64,000 nt of DNA from ZC4RG30 sp039917615 (GTDB taxonomy: Bacteria; Pseudomonadota; Gammaproteobacteria; Steroidobacterales; Steroidobacteraceae): positions 19,949-83,948 of the forward strand of contig JBDSJD010000031.1 in assembly GCA_039917615.1 (NCBI GenBank). Direction: 5' to 3'. The position numbers were made by a program, and so were the translations under genes. How positions within the stretch are numbered: the stretch's first letter is position 1; each line of letters starts with the position of its first letter. Under the pieces are notes generated by a model. The model saw only the letters and a list, made by a program, of their open reading frames with translations. It searched no databases and had not been told where the DNA came from. Of this stretch, positions 50,316-60,067 are shown piece by piece.

Positions 50316-53300
50316 TTAGAATGAAGCTTTCAGCGCGAACGTGAAAGTCCGGCCTTCGAAGTCATAATAAGCCGGCAATTCAGGTTGGTTGGTATAACGG
50401 TAGAGCGACTCCTTGGTGAGGTTGAACCCGGAGAGTTGAATGCTGACTCGGTCCGTCAAGTTGTACGATGCTGACGCATCCCATTGATGGCGGGCAGCGA
50501 CCATGATGTTGGCGTTTGGCTGTAAGAATGTGCTGGGGGAATAGGCCGCCCGCCAGGCGTAGGTGCCGCGCACGCCCCACTTCTTGGTTTCATAGTACAG
50601 CACCGCATTCATCGACTTCGGTGAAACGTTGTTCAAAGTGGGGGTTTGGCCGTTGAGTGGATCGCTCTTTGCGTAGGTGCGCGTGTAGTTGAACACGGTA
50701 CCCAGATTGTTGAATGGCATGGGCAGAAAGTCGAAATTCTGCTGCATGTTGAATTCGTATCCGTGCACGTGAATTGGCTGGTCGTAGTTTATGTTGCCGG
50801 TAGCATTGACATAGAATTTCGTGCCGGGTGCCGCGAGGTCGGATTCACACCTCCCCGTAGTGGAATCCCAGGTCAGATGGCCCAGGCCATATTGAGTGGC
50901 ATCCGGCGGGCAGATCAGGCTTTTATCGACGACCGCGGCGATGAAGCCTTTGATCGTCTTCTGATAATAGGCAAGCGAGAGTACGCTGCCAGGGCGATTG
51001 TACCACTCAAGCGACACGTCCTTGGAGAAGGACGTGTAGGGACGAATGTTCGGATTGCCGTAGGTCAGCGTGACGGAGGTGTTGCCCGACGAGTCCTGGG
51101 TCGGAACGCCGATGACGCTAACCGGTACGTTCTGGCGGATCAGTGGCGCCGCATAGGATTTGTAACCGGCCAGCCGCAGTACGAGGCTATCGGTTAAATC
51201 CGCCACGATGATCGCCGAAGGCAAAGTGTAGTGGTGCTTTGACGTGAACTTCGTATATTCGAAGTCAGACGGCTTACCGAGCCCTGTGCTCGGCCTGACC
51301 CCGGTCAAAGCGTTCGTGGTCGAGTCAAGCGTTTCGTACCGCACGCCGGCATTGCCGCGGATGGGAATGCCGAAGGCAGTTGCGTTATACCTGCCTTGGA
51401 CGAAGCCGGCGTTGGTGTTCGTCCCATATGTGAAATTGTTCCGCCGGTAAAAGTCGTTGTTGTAATAGATATTGTAGCCAAGATCGCTGAGCCCGGCACC
51501 CGGGTAAACCGTCACCGGCTGGATCGCCGTCAGGAACGAATTGTCGGAGATGGTCCAAGTCGACAGTCCGTTGCTTCCAAGCCTGCCTCCGAAGAACGAG
51601 CCCATGAACGGGGACGGCTGGATCATCGATTGGGTCAAATTCTGCGTTTGCAGTCCGTAAGCGCTAGTCCGCACGGCCTGTGAGTCATATACGACTTTAG
51701 TTGTTTCCGCCCCGCCCGCGAGGCTGAATTGCTCGGCGAGCGCATATTCGCCATGCACTTTGCCTGTGGAGACATGTTGCTGCCCCCAGCTCGGTGAGCC
51801 GGTGAATCGAATCCGGCGGTGGCTATTGGCTATGGTCGTTCCGTCGAGCAGTACCGTCGGGTCGATGGCTGGATTCCAGTTCCACGTGCCGCTTACCTCC
51901 GGTTGCGCGAAGACGAGTGAGCTCTGACCTGGTGGCGGCGTCAGATGAAAGAGAAAGTCGTCGATTGAGCCGGCCCCATCATGCCATTCGCCAACGATGC
52001 CATTACCGGCCCCGCCCAACGGGGTGCCCGCGATATTCAGCGTTTCGAAATCATACTGCTGTTCGAGGAAATAGGCGCTCGAACTGCTCTTCGAGGCGAT
52101 GGCGTTGACCTTGAGCGGGCCATGTGCGTAATCCAGATTCGCGAATAGGCCCTGCGCCTTGGCTTTCGTATAATATTCCCGCGTCGACATCCACACGGCG
52201 GGGTTGAGCACCTTGATGTCGTGGACGATCCATCGGCCGTCCTCCAGCATCACAGGCGCTGACTGCGGCAGGATGGTTGAGCCGGCGCCGTTAGCTGTAG
52301 CTATCGCAAAATATTGATGGGTTCCGTTCAGGTCTTTGTCGGAACTAAAACCGTTCAAGCCAAGTTTGAGGTCATCGTTGACCTCATATTCAACGCCGCC
52401 GGAAAAGCCCAAGGTGTTGCCCTTGTTGATCCGGGTATATTGGCCGCGGCACCGGCGAATACAAAACGCCCGTGGTAGCGGTGGTGCCCGTGCCCGTCGG
52501 AGTGGCGCTGCAAAATCTCGCCGTCGAGCCCACGCAGGTCGACGCATAGTACTTCGCATAATCGGCTGTGAAATTCGGCGTGTTCGTCGGGCTGAGCGTG
52601 CTTTGGGCGCCATTGAACAATGCCTGATCGCGCCGGAAATTCTGCTTTTGATAGGCTACGTTCAGCGACGCCGCCAACCGGTCGGAAAAGTGATGATTCA
52701 GGCGGAGGGAAAAGCCCGGCGCGACCAGCTTTCCAAGTTCGTTGTACTCATAGGAGGCCGTCAACCTCTTCACGTCCTTCGCTTCGAGAGCTCCGCCGAT
52801 ACGCAGATCGACGCGCCCGGCAATCGCGCCCGACTGAACGTCGGCCATCGGCGTTTTTTCAACGCGCGCCGAATTGAAGATATCGGACGGGTAGGCGCCA
52901 AACGGATTGGAACTCAGAACGAGCGGCAAGGCATAGATAACGCCGTTGATCGTCGGCAGTGAGTATTCACCCGGCAGGCCGCGGATGCTGAGGGTCGACT
53001 CTCGACCTTCTTCCGTGCGGCTGATCTGGACGCCGGGAAGGCGCTGCAGGGCCTCGCCAAGGTTCAGGTCGGGAAGCTTATCGAGACCCTCGGCAGAGAT
53101 CCCGTCGCTGATTTCCAGGCCCTGCTTCTTCTCAAGAACAGCGTCAGCATACGCTTTGCGGATGCCGGCGGTAATGACAACTTCCTCCAACAAATCTGCG
53201 CTCGAATCTGCCCCGCTTGATCCTGGCTTCTCTGCCGTTGCCTGGCTTTCGGGCCGCGTATTGGCAGACTGTTGAGCGGCAGTCTGGGCGAACGCGGGCG

Positions 53301-53376
53301 TTGCAATCGCAATCGCAATCGCAATCGCAATCGAACAAAGGCCGGTCGTCGCCAGCATTGTGACCTTAAGTGACAT
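50316..53376 (-). pseudogene. TonB-dependent outer-membrane receptor, frameshifted
   Basis: Two overlapping frames encode one receptor of about 1020 residues. The 5' frame (from the Met at 53376, with GGGGGA upstream) has a signal peptide ending ATPAFAQ and the plug domain: EEVVITAGIRKAYADAVLEKK, LPDLNLGEALQRLPGVQISR and STLSIRGLPGEYS. The 3' frame carries the beta-barrel to the terminal FTFALKASF. The frames switch by one base near 52440-52460, where ...TGVLYSP should continue as RGQYTRINKGN. This is either a real inactivation or a sequencing error, since the rest is intact. It is of the CUT-like type for oligosaccharides. The neighbours argue for sugar import. Confidence 0.85.
53303..53332 (-). 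repeat. Five tandem GCAATC hexamers in the receptor signal-peptide coding region
   Basis: Five perfect copies of GCAATC encode an Ile-Ala run (IAIAIAIAIA) inside the signal-peptide hydrophobic core. Gain or loss of a copy changes length by two residues in frame, so it can tune export without a frameshift. Confidence 0.85.
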
Positions 53377-53440
53377 GAGCATCCCCCGTGAAGAACTGAG
53401 TCGAGCTCGTCTGAGCGAGCGCGTTAGCCCTGCAATTTGG

Positions 53441-53529
53441 CCACCATTTCATATTGCGGACAAGTGTCTTTTTACGCAAAATATGGACTGTTTTGCGCAA
53501 CCAGGTGGTTTATCAAAATCCAAGTTGGC
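53441..53529 (+). repeat. 89-bp regulatory-like element, copy A
   Basis: About 91% identical (8 differences in 89) to the reverse complement of 56223-56311. The core is a palindrome, TTACGCAAAA-N9-TTTTGCGCAA. It lies between the divergent TonB-dependent receptor and the XylR-type regulator, and the regulator's reading frame runs through it. The boundary is sharp at TTGGC. A DNA-binding site of the local regulator is the simplest reading. Confidence 0.8.
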
Positions 53530-54702
53530 ACCACGGCTCGCTCGAAGGTACGGACGGGACGTCTCCGCGTTGCGCTATCGGTGCCGCACGGCATCCCATT
53601 TTTGGAGCGTCTGCTTCACGCAATTGCAGAGCGGGCCGGCTTAACTGGCGGATGGACCTTGACTCGATTGCCTGAGGCGCTGGGAACATCGGTCGCCTGG
53701 CTCCGCGACTGGCCGGGGGATGGTGCTTTCGCGTTCATCGTCACCCAAGCGGATGCGCGGATCGCCCAGCGGCTGCCGTTTCCCCTGGTCAACCTCGCTT
53801 CTCACCTTAGAGTCACCGGGCTGCCAACAGTGGTTGTTGACCACGCACGGATTGGCGAGATGGCCGCCAGACACCTACTCGATCGAGGGTTTCAACGTTT
53901 TGGATATTACGGGGCCTCTGGACTTTGGTTCAGCCAGCTCCGCGGCGAGAGCTTTCGCCGGACTGTTGTTCAGGCAGGGGGCGAATGCAAAATCCTTGAA
54001 GGCAAGGCAGGGAATGCGAGGCGGGGATGGGGCAATCAACAGCAACAACTCGAAGCATGGGTTTCCACATTGCGACCACCGGTCGGAATCATGGCCAGCA
54101 ACGACCTGCGTGCAGGGATGGTTCTGGCGGCTTGTCGTCAGCTCAACCTTCGAGTGCCTGTAGATGTGGCCGTGATCGGCGTGGACAATGATCCGGTATT
54201 TGCCGAGTTCGACGACCCGCCACTGACTTCCGTCTCCCGCAATGACATGGAGGTGGGCCGGCAGGCAGCGGCGCTGCTTGCGCACCTCATGGCGGGAGGC
54301 AAGGCGCCGGCTGGGCCGATTTACATTTCCCCTGACGCAATCATCCAGCGGCAGTCCACAGAAACAGTCGCCGTCACCGACTCATTCGTCGCGCAGGCTA
54401 TTAGTTACATTCGGAAGAACATTCATAGAGGATTTGGGGTGGAGGAATTGCTGAAGGAAGTTCAAATTTCACGGCGGTCGCTGGAGTATCACTTCCGTCG
54501 GGCGTTGCAGAGCAGTCCATATGACTACATGAACAGAATGCGCGTCGAAGCCGCCAAGCGGCTGCTTGCCGGCCCGGATCGGCCCAAGACATCTGTCGTT
54601 TCCAAATCCTGTGGGTTTCAGGACTCGCGCCGGTTTCGACTCGTGTTCAAGCACCACACAGGGATAACCCCAGAGGCATACCGCCGCTCACTTGAGCCGT
54701 AG
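53464..54702 (+). CDS. XylR-type (LacI-like sensor plus AraC HTH) sugar regulator
   Basis: 412 residues if started at GTG 53464. The N-terminal sugar-binding domain shows RLRVALSVPHGIPFLERLLHAI, LPTVVVDHARIGEMAARHLLDRGFQRFGYYG, GIMASNDLRAGMVLAACR and VAVIGVDNDPVFAEF; the C-terminal AraC domain has ISYIRKNIHRGFGVEELLKEVQISRRSLEYHFRR and SRRFRLVFKHHTGITPEAYRRS. No ATG, GTG or TTG lies between the repeated element and RLRVALSV, so the start must be the GTG or the TTG at 53437 inside or next to the repeat, both with poor Shine-Dalgarno sites. It probably activates the sugar locus on binding an inducer. Confidence 0.88.
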   Translation: MSFYAKYGLFCATRWFIKIQVGTTARSKVRTGRLRVALSVPHGIPFLERLLHAIAERAGLTGGWTLTRLPEALGTSVAWLRDWPGDGAFAFIVTQADARIAQRLPFPLVNLASHLRVTGLPTVVVDHARIGEMAARHLLDRGFQRFGYYGASGLWFSQLRGESFRRTVVQAGGECKILEGKAGNARRGWGNQQQQLEAWVSTLRPPVGIMASNDLRAGMVLAACRQLNLRVPVDVAVIGVDNDPVFAEFDDPPLTSVSRNDMEVGRQAAALLAHLMAGGKAPAGPIYISPDAIIQRQSTETVAVTDSFVAQAISYIRKNIHRGFGVEELLKEVQISRRSLEYHFRRALQSSPYDYMNRMRVEAAKRLLAGPDRPKTSVVSKSCGFQDSRRFRLVFKHHTGITPEAYRRSLEP

Positions 54703-54724
54703 TCAATATCGCGTCAGCGCATGC

Positions 54725-56164
54725 TTAGAGTTTGTAGAACTGCTCCCATTCCTTGCGCGGCGGCACGCCGGCCAGCAGGTCGTTGGCGATCTTGTTGTCA
54801 GTGATCTGCTTGGTCGTGCGGTCGAACTTGAACTTGCCGCCGACCCGCTGGGCGATACAGCCCAAGGCCATCATCTGGCTCAACGGCCCTGCGACGGCAA
54901 AGTTGGATCGACACGTTTCCTGGCCCATCACGCTCAGGAGGAAGTTGCGGTGGTGGTTGGACGGACTCGGCGGGACCTCCGGCAGTTTGGAGGCCATCTC
55001 GCGGGCCTTGGCTTCGGGGATGATCTGAAGGGTCGATCCGTGGGTGCCGCCTTTGAACGTCAGACCTTCGCCATAAATGACCTTGCCGGGGCTCAGCCCC
55101 TGCGGGGCCGCCAGTGTGCCGCTGGTGGGCGGCGGAATGTTCGGATCGACAATGTTGCCGCCAAAATCAGCGGGCAGTGGCGGCAGATTCTTCTGCCCGT
55201 CGTACCAGGTCAGTTCGCAGGCAGGCATGCTGCCTCGGGCGGGGAAGCGGAACGCCAGCGTGGACGCCTGCGGGAAGATGAACTTGCTCCGGCCCTCCAG
55301 CAACACGGCTTCGACTTCCTCGGGCAAGCCCAGGTTCAGGAACTCGTGGCAGGTATCAAAAATGTGTGCGCCCCAATCGCCGAGTGCGCCGTTGCCCAGT
55401 TCGAACCACGAACGCCATTCACCCACACCATAGCCCTTGTTGTACTTCAGCTTCTTCGCGGTGGCATTCCATGTTTCCCAGTCGAGCGTCCCGGGGATGG
55501 GCTGTTCCGGGAGGAAGTCATCGAAGGTCTTGCCGTGCCAACGGCGGGAGTTATTCATGAACGCGGTGATCTTCTTGACGTTCTTGATGATGCCCGCCTC
55601 GGTCCACGCCTTGAACTGGAAATAGTTGGCGTCGGAGTGGCCTTGGTTGCCCATCTGCGTGGCTACTTTGTATTTCTTTTCAGCATCCATCATTAGCTGG
55701 ATCTGGTGAAAGCTGTGGGCCATGGGCTTTTCCACATACACGCCCTTGCCCAGGGACATGGCCAGCATCGCAATCGGGAAATGCGAAAAATCAGGCGTGG
55801 CGATCAGGCACGCATCGATCTCCTTGCCCATCTTGTCGAACATCTTGCGGAAGTCCTGGAACCGCGGCACGTTCGGATGATTGCGCAGCGTGGCCTGGGT
55901 CGGCTCGGCGCCGATGTCTGTGTCGCAGAGCGCCACGACGTTGGCCAGCCCCGTTCGCGTCAGGGCGGTGACGTCACCGGCGCCTTGGCCGCCGATGCCG
56001 ATGCACGCAAGGTTGACGCGGTCGCTGGGACTTGCTCCAGCCCGCGCCTCGGCAGCCCGCATCATGCGCGGCGTCAACACGCTGGCAGCACCCCCGGCAA
56101 GCGCGCCGTGAAGAAACGCCCGACGGTTAATTCCGGTTACGACGGGTCTACGACGCGATTTCAT
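54725..56164 (-). CDS. Tat-exported Gfo/Idh/MocA-family oxidoreductase
   Basis: 479 residues. The Tat signal is NRRAFLHGALAGGAASV near residue 13. The Rossmann motif CIGIGGQGAGD and the catalytic VYVEKPMAHS (EKP) are intact, and GNGALGDWGAHIFD and ELTWYDG mark the planctomycete-type subgroup. As an exported dehydrogenase it must use a tightly bound NAD(P), like glucose-fructose oxidoreductase; such enzymes oxidise sugar hydroxyls, often C3. GGAG precedes the ATG by eight bases. It lies in the divergent region that contains copy B of the 89-bp element. Confidence 0.93.
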   Translation of the reverse strand: MKSRRRPVVTGINRRAFLHGALAGGAASVLTPRMMRAAEARAGASPSDRVNLACIGIGGQGAGDVTALTRTGLANVVALCDTDIGAEPTQATLRNHPNVPRFQDFRKMFDKMGKEIDACLIATPDFSHFPIAMLAMSLGKGVYVEKPMAHSFHQIQLMMDAEKKYKVATQMGNQGHSDANYFQFKAWTEAGIIKNVKKITAFMNNSRRWHGKTFDDFLPEQPIPGTLDWETWNATAKKLKYNKGYGVGEWRSWFELGNGALGDWGAHIFDTCHEFLNLGLPEEVEAVLLEGRSKFIFPQASTLAFRFPARGSMPACELTWYDGQKNLPPLPADFGGNIVDPNIPPPTSGTLAAPQGLSPGKVIYGEGLTFKGGTHGSTLQIIPEAKAREMASKLPEVPPSPSNHHRNFLLSVMGQETCRSNFAVAGPLSQMMALGCIAQRVGGKFKFDRTTKQITDNKIANDLLAGVPPRKEWEQFYKL

Positions 56165-56222
56165 AGTAAGGCTCCATTCTTCGTTAGTGACCGGGTGTCA
56201 CAAGACGCCTACAGCTTGGCAC

Positions 56223-56311
56223 GCCAACTTGGATTTTGACAAATCACCTGATTGCGCAAAACAGTCCATCTTTTGCGTGAAAGGACACTGGTCCGCAATA
56301 TGAAAAGGTGG
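56223..56311 (-). repeat. 89-bp regulatory-like element, copy B (inverted)
   Basis: Reverse-complement copy of 53441-53529, with core TCACGCAAAA-N9-TTTTGCGCAA on the minus strand. It sits between the divergent Gfo/Idh gene (start 56164) and the DUF1592 gene (start 56422), so it can control both. Read toward DUF1592 it contains TTGACA. The remaining bases of the 257-base gap show nothing else. Confidence 0.8.
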
Positions 56312-56421
56312 TGCAATTACTAGTCGGTGAGCGATCGCAGATGCCATAGCTGGCGCCCAGATTGTGGCCAGTGCGTTGGGAGGGGCTGGCTCAGCGACAT
56401 TAGCCAGAGAGACGAAGTTCA

Positions 56422-58710
56422 ATGCGCGCAGTAACCTTTCTGTTGATCCCAATTGCGTCGCTGGCGATGGGTGCGTCACCGACCACGGCGTCGTCGAGCT
56501 TCGACTCGGTCGTCAAGCCGCTGGTTTCGCAATACTGCCTTGACTGCCACAACTCATCGGATTCCTCTGGCGACATCGACCTTGAATGGTTGCAAAAGCG
56601 TGGCCAGCTCGAGCTTCAAGATCGAGCGACATGGGAACGGATCGTCGAAAAGCTCCGTGCCGGGGAAATGCCCCCAGCCGACGAGCCAAGACCGACGCGC
56701 GAGCAAGTCACTACACTGGCAGGCTGGATTGACCAGCAGATCGTCAGTCTCGATCGCGACGCCAAACCCAACCCCGGGAACGTGACGGCTCGGCGCCTCA
56801 ATCGATACGAGTACGACAATACAATTCGCGATCTGCTGCACGTTCAGCTACGCGCTGCGAATGAATTTCCGCCCGATCCATTTGGGTATGGGTTTGACAA
56901 CATTGGGGACGTTCTTTCGCTATCCCCGGTACTGACCGAGAAGTACCTCAAGGCCGCAGAGCGTATCTCTGAAGCGGCCATTCCGTCCGTCAAGCCAGTC
57001 CCATCGGTTGCAGTCCGCTACGAAGCGGAAGCGCTGCGGCAGATTGATCGGCAGCAGCTACAGACCCTCCACGATTTCCCCGCGGACGGCAACTACACGC
57101 TGCGCGTGGCGTGGGAAAACGCGATCTCGGACAAATCCGCGATGACCGTCGTCTGGTACCTCGATGGCAAGCAGGTCGCCAGCACGCCCTACATGTGGAC
57201 GACACTTGCGGACCGTGGCGTGGACACAAAAGGTGTTCGGATTCCGCAAGGAACGCACAAACTCGAGGTGGACATCCAAACACCTCCGCCAAAACAGGGT
57301 GCAAGAGGCTCAAGCAAGCCATCCATCGTCCGCATTCAGATCGACGGACCATTCGAGCAGGCCAAACGCGAGGAGATGGCCGGTTATAAACGCATTTTCT
57401 TCAAGGGTCCGCCGACGGCCAAGAATCAGGCGGGTTATGCCCGGGAAATCCTCACAACGCTGGCCCGCCGTGCATATCGCAGACCGGTGACCGAAGGCGA
57501 CGTCAAGCCGCTGCTAAACCTGGCCAATCTGGTCCGGAGTCGCGGCGGGTCGTTCGAAGACGGCATTCGCGTTGCGTTGCAGGCCATACTGGTCTCGCCA
57601 AAGTTTCTCTTCCGAGTCGAGCGAGACCCACCGGCCGGAGTGGAAGCCCAGCGGATCAACGACCTCGAACTCGCATCGCGGCTGTCCTATTTCCTTTGGA
57701 GCAGCATGCCTGATGACGAGCTCCTGATGCTGGCGGAGCAAGGCAAGCTACGTGAGCCAGCCAGTCTTCGCTCCCAGGTACGCCGCATGACAATTGATCC
57801 GAAGGCGCACGCGCTGACGGAAAGTTTTGCCGGGCAGTGGCTGCAGACGCGCGATCTCGAATCGCTCACGCCAGATGCCAAACTATTTCCCGATTTCGAT
57901 GCGCGATTGCGGGATGCAATGCGGACTGAAACAGAGATGTTCTTTCAGTCGATCGTCTCTGAAGATCGTAGCGTGCTTGATCTGATTGACGGGCGCTACA
58001 CCTTCGTGAACGAACCTCTGGCGAAACTCTATGGCATTGCCGATGTGAGGGGGCGGGAGTTTCGCCGGGTCGAATTGGACGGTGCGCAGCGCAGCGGCAT
58101 ACTCACGCACGCAAGCGTCCTGACGGTGACCTCATATCCGACGCGCACGTCACCGGTCATCCGCGGCAAGTGGGTTTTGGAAACCATCCTCAACTCGCCA
58201 CCACCTCCGCCGCCTGCAAATATCCCAAGCCTTGATGAGACACGGGTTGGAGTGTCGGCTTCGGTTCGGCAGCAGTTGGAGCAGCATCGGTCAAACCCGG
58301 TGTGCGCCGGCTGCCACTCCCGTATGGACCCACTTGGGTTCGGGCTGGAGAATTACGATGCGATCGGTCGTTGGCGGACGACTGAAGGCGCAGTCCCGCT
58401 GGACTCATCGGGAGTGCTTCCGGACGGCCGACAGTTCGCAGGTGCGACAGAAATGAAGACGCTCCTCAAGGCCGATGCGCCTCGGTTTGTGCGGGCTCTC
58501 TCGGATAAGGTGCTGACTTACGCGCTGGGACGTGGGCTCGAATTTTATGATCGTCCAGCCATCGAGGAAATTGCCAATCGCGTCGAGCAGAACGACTACC
58601 GCTTCTCTGAATTGATTACTGCGACTATCGAAAGTCTTCCATTTCAACAACGAAGCCGACAGCCGCTTGAAGCGGCCAAATCTGTTGCCAGGGCGGACAG
58701 GAAACCATGA
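56422..58710 (+). CDS. DUF1592-family planctomycete-type cytochrome c protein (two CxxCH)
   Basis: 762 residues with a signal peptide (MRAVTFLLIPIASLAMGASPTTA). The N-terminal haem site is CLDCH (residues 39-43), followed by GEMPPADEPRP; then DUF1587 (RRLNRYEYDNTIRDLL), DUF1595-like and DUF1592 (ASRLSYFLWSSMPDDELL), DUF1588 with the second site CAGCH near residue 628 and MDPLGFGLENYDAIGRWR, and DUF1585. Such proteins are common in Planctomycetes and rare in Gammaproteobacteria. A periplasmic electron-transfer role with the DUF1552 protein is inferred. The next gene overlaps by four bases (ATGA). Confidence 0.9.
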   Translation: MRAVTFLLIPIASLAMGASPTTASSSFDSVVKPLVSQYCLDCHNSSDSSGDIDLEWLQKRGQLELQDRATWERIVEKLRAGEMPPADEPRPTREQVTTLAGWIDQQIVSLDRDAKPNPGNVTARRLNRYEYDNTIRDLLHVQLRAANEFPPDPFGYGFDNIGDVLSLSPVLTEKYLKAAERISEAAIPSVKPVPSVAVRYEAEALRQIDRQQLQTLHDFPADGNYTLRVAWENAISDKSAMTVVWYLDGKQVASTPYMWTTLADRGVDTKGVRIPQGTHKLEVDIQTPPPKQGARGSSKPSIVRIQIDGPFEQAKREEMAGYKRIFFKGPPTAKNQAGYAREILTTLARRAYRRPVTEGDVKPLLNLANLVRSRGGSFEDGIRVALQAILVSPKFLFRVERDPPAGVEAQRINDLELASRLSYFLWSSMPDDELLMLAEQGKLREPASLRSQVRRMTIDPKAHALTESFAGQWLQTRDLESLTPDAKLFPDFDARLRDAMRTETEMFFQSIVSEDRSVLDLIDGRYTFVNEPLAKLYGIADVRGREFRRVELDGAQRSGILTHASVLTVTSYPTRTSPVIRGKWVLETILNSPPPPPPANIPSLDETRVGVSASVRQQLEQHRSNPVCAGCHSRMDPLGFGLENYDAIGRWRTTEGAVPLDSSGVLPDGRQFAGATEMKTLLKADAPRFVRALSDKVLTYALGRGLEFYDRPAIEEIANRVEQNDYRFSELITATIESLPFQQRSRQPLEAAKSVARADRKP

Positions 58711-60041
58711 CCAGACCACTTTCCCGAAGAACGCTTCTACGTGGCGCGGGTGCGCTAATCGCCCTGCCCTATCTGGAGGCCATGTCACCCATCGCGTTTG
58801 CTGCGACCCGCCGTGCCGCGGAAAAAGTGGCGCGGATGATGTACGTGTATGCCCCGACAGGCATGATGCCACACGCCTGGACTCCGACGACCGTCGGCAC
58901 CGACTTCGAATTCCAGCGCATCATGAAACCGCTGGAAAAGTTCCGCAACGACATCACCGTCATCAGCGGGCTTGGAAATAATTCGGGTAATTTGCGCGGT
59001 GACGCCGGCGGCGACCATGTCCGCGCCGTGGCCAGTTACCTGACCGGAGTGCCCATCAAGGGCCGCGAAGTCCGCGCAGGCACGTCCGTCGACCAGATTG
59101 CCGCGCGAGTGCTCGGCCAGCGCACCAAGTTTGCCTCACTTGAAGTCGCTTGTGAGGACAGCCGTCTGGTAGGCGGGTGCGACGGCGCTTCATGCGCATA
59201 CCAGACTGTCTCCTGGAAATCGCCAACCGAGCCGCTGCCGCCGGAAATCAATCCGCGCGCGCTGTTCGAGCGGATGTTTGGCGATCTCAACGTCAGCAGC
59301 GATCCTGTCGAACGAAAGAACCAGCAAGACTATCGCAAGAGCATTCTCGATCTCACGCTCGCCGATACAAAGAGCCTCCAAAAGACGCTCGGCGGAAACG
59401 ACCGTCGCAAGCTCGATGAGTACCTCAGTTCAATCCGCGAAGTGGAAATTCGCCTGGGCAAGGCAGACTCTCGATCGCTGGATGCGTTACCAGCCGGCGC
59501 AGGCAAGCCCAACGGCATTCCTGCCAGCTATGCCGAGCATGCCCGGCTCATGTTTGACCTGATTGCCATTGCATTTCAGACCGACATGACGCGCGTCAGC
59601 ACGTTCATGATGGCCCGCGAAGGCGGCGCGCGGCCATATCCCGAGATAGGCGTTCCTGAGGCCCATCACCCGGTCTCGCATCACGGCAGAAAGCCAGACT
59701 TGATCGAAAAACTCATACAAATCGAGTGCTATCACCTGGAACAGTTTGCTTACTTTGTTGAGAAGCTCAAGTCGATCAAGGAGGGCGATGGGACGCTGCT
59801 GGACAACTGTGCCATCGTCTACGGCGCTGCCATGGGCGATCCGCAGGCCCACGATCACGACGTATGTCCGACGCTAGTCGCCGGACATGCAAATGGGCGA
59901 ATCAAGAGAGGACAGCACATCAAAATTGAGAAGCAAACGCCCATGGCCAATCTCCATCTGACCATGCTGGAGTTGGCCGGCGTACCGACCGAAAAATTCG
60001 GCGACGCGAACGGGAAATTGGATTTTCTGACCGGCATTTAG
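58707..60041 (+). CDS. Tat-exported DUF1552 family protein
   Basis: 444 residues with a Tat signal (SRRTLLRGAGALIALPYLE). MMYVYAPTGMMPHAWTP, LEKFRNDITVISGL, GGDHVRAVASYLTG, SVDQIAARVLG and the HHPVSHHGRKPDLI His-rich site are characteristic of DUF1552, which is nearly always the partner of DUF1592-type genes, as here (ATGA overlap). It resembles alkaline-phosphatase-like DUF1501 proteins. Reaction unknown. The 26-base gap to the next gene suggests one operon. Confidence 0.92.
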   Translation: MTRPLSRRTLLRGAGALIALPYLEAMSPIAFAATRRAAEKVARMMYVYAPTGMMPHAWTPTTVGTDFEFQRIMKPLEKFRNDITVISGLGNNSGNLRGDAGGDHVRAVASYLTGVPIKGREVRAGTSVDQIAARVLGQRTKFASLEVACEDSRLVGGCDGASCAYQTVSWKSPTEPLPPEINPRALFERMFGDLNVSSDPVERKNQQDYRKSILDLTLADTKSLQKTLGGNDRRKLDEYLSSIREVEIRLGKADSRSLDALPAGAGKPNGIPASYAEHARLMFDLIAIAFQTDMTRVSTFMMAREGGARPYPEIGVPEAHHPVSHHGRKPDLIEKLIQIECYHLEQFAYFVEKLKSIKEGDGTLLDNCAIVYGAAMGDPQAHDHDVCPTLVAGHANGRIKRGQHIKIEKQTPMANLHLTMLELAGVPTEKFGDANGKLDFLTGI

Positions 60042-60067
60042 ATCAACACATCAAGGCGGACTCAAAT

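Noticed and set aside
52390..52613. Programmed ribosomal frameshift in the receptor
   Set aside because: No slippery heptamer or pseudoknot is apparent at the switch, and receptors of this type are not known to use recoding.
53441..56311. Transposon bounded by the 89-bp inverted copies
   Set aside because: No transposase lies between them, and both copies fall in promoter regions; a regulatory role fits better, although inversion is not excluded.
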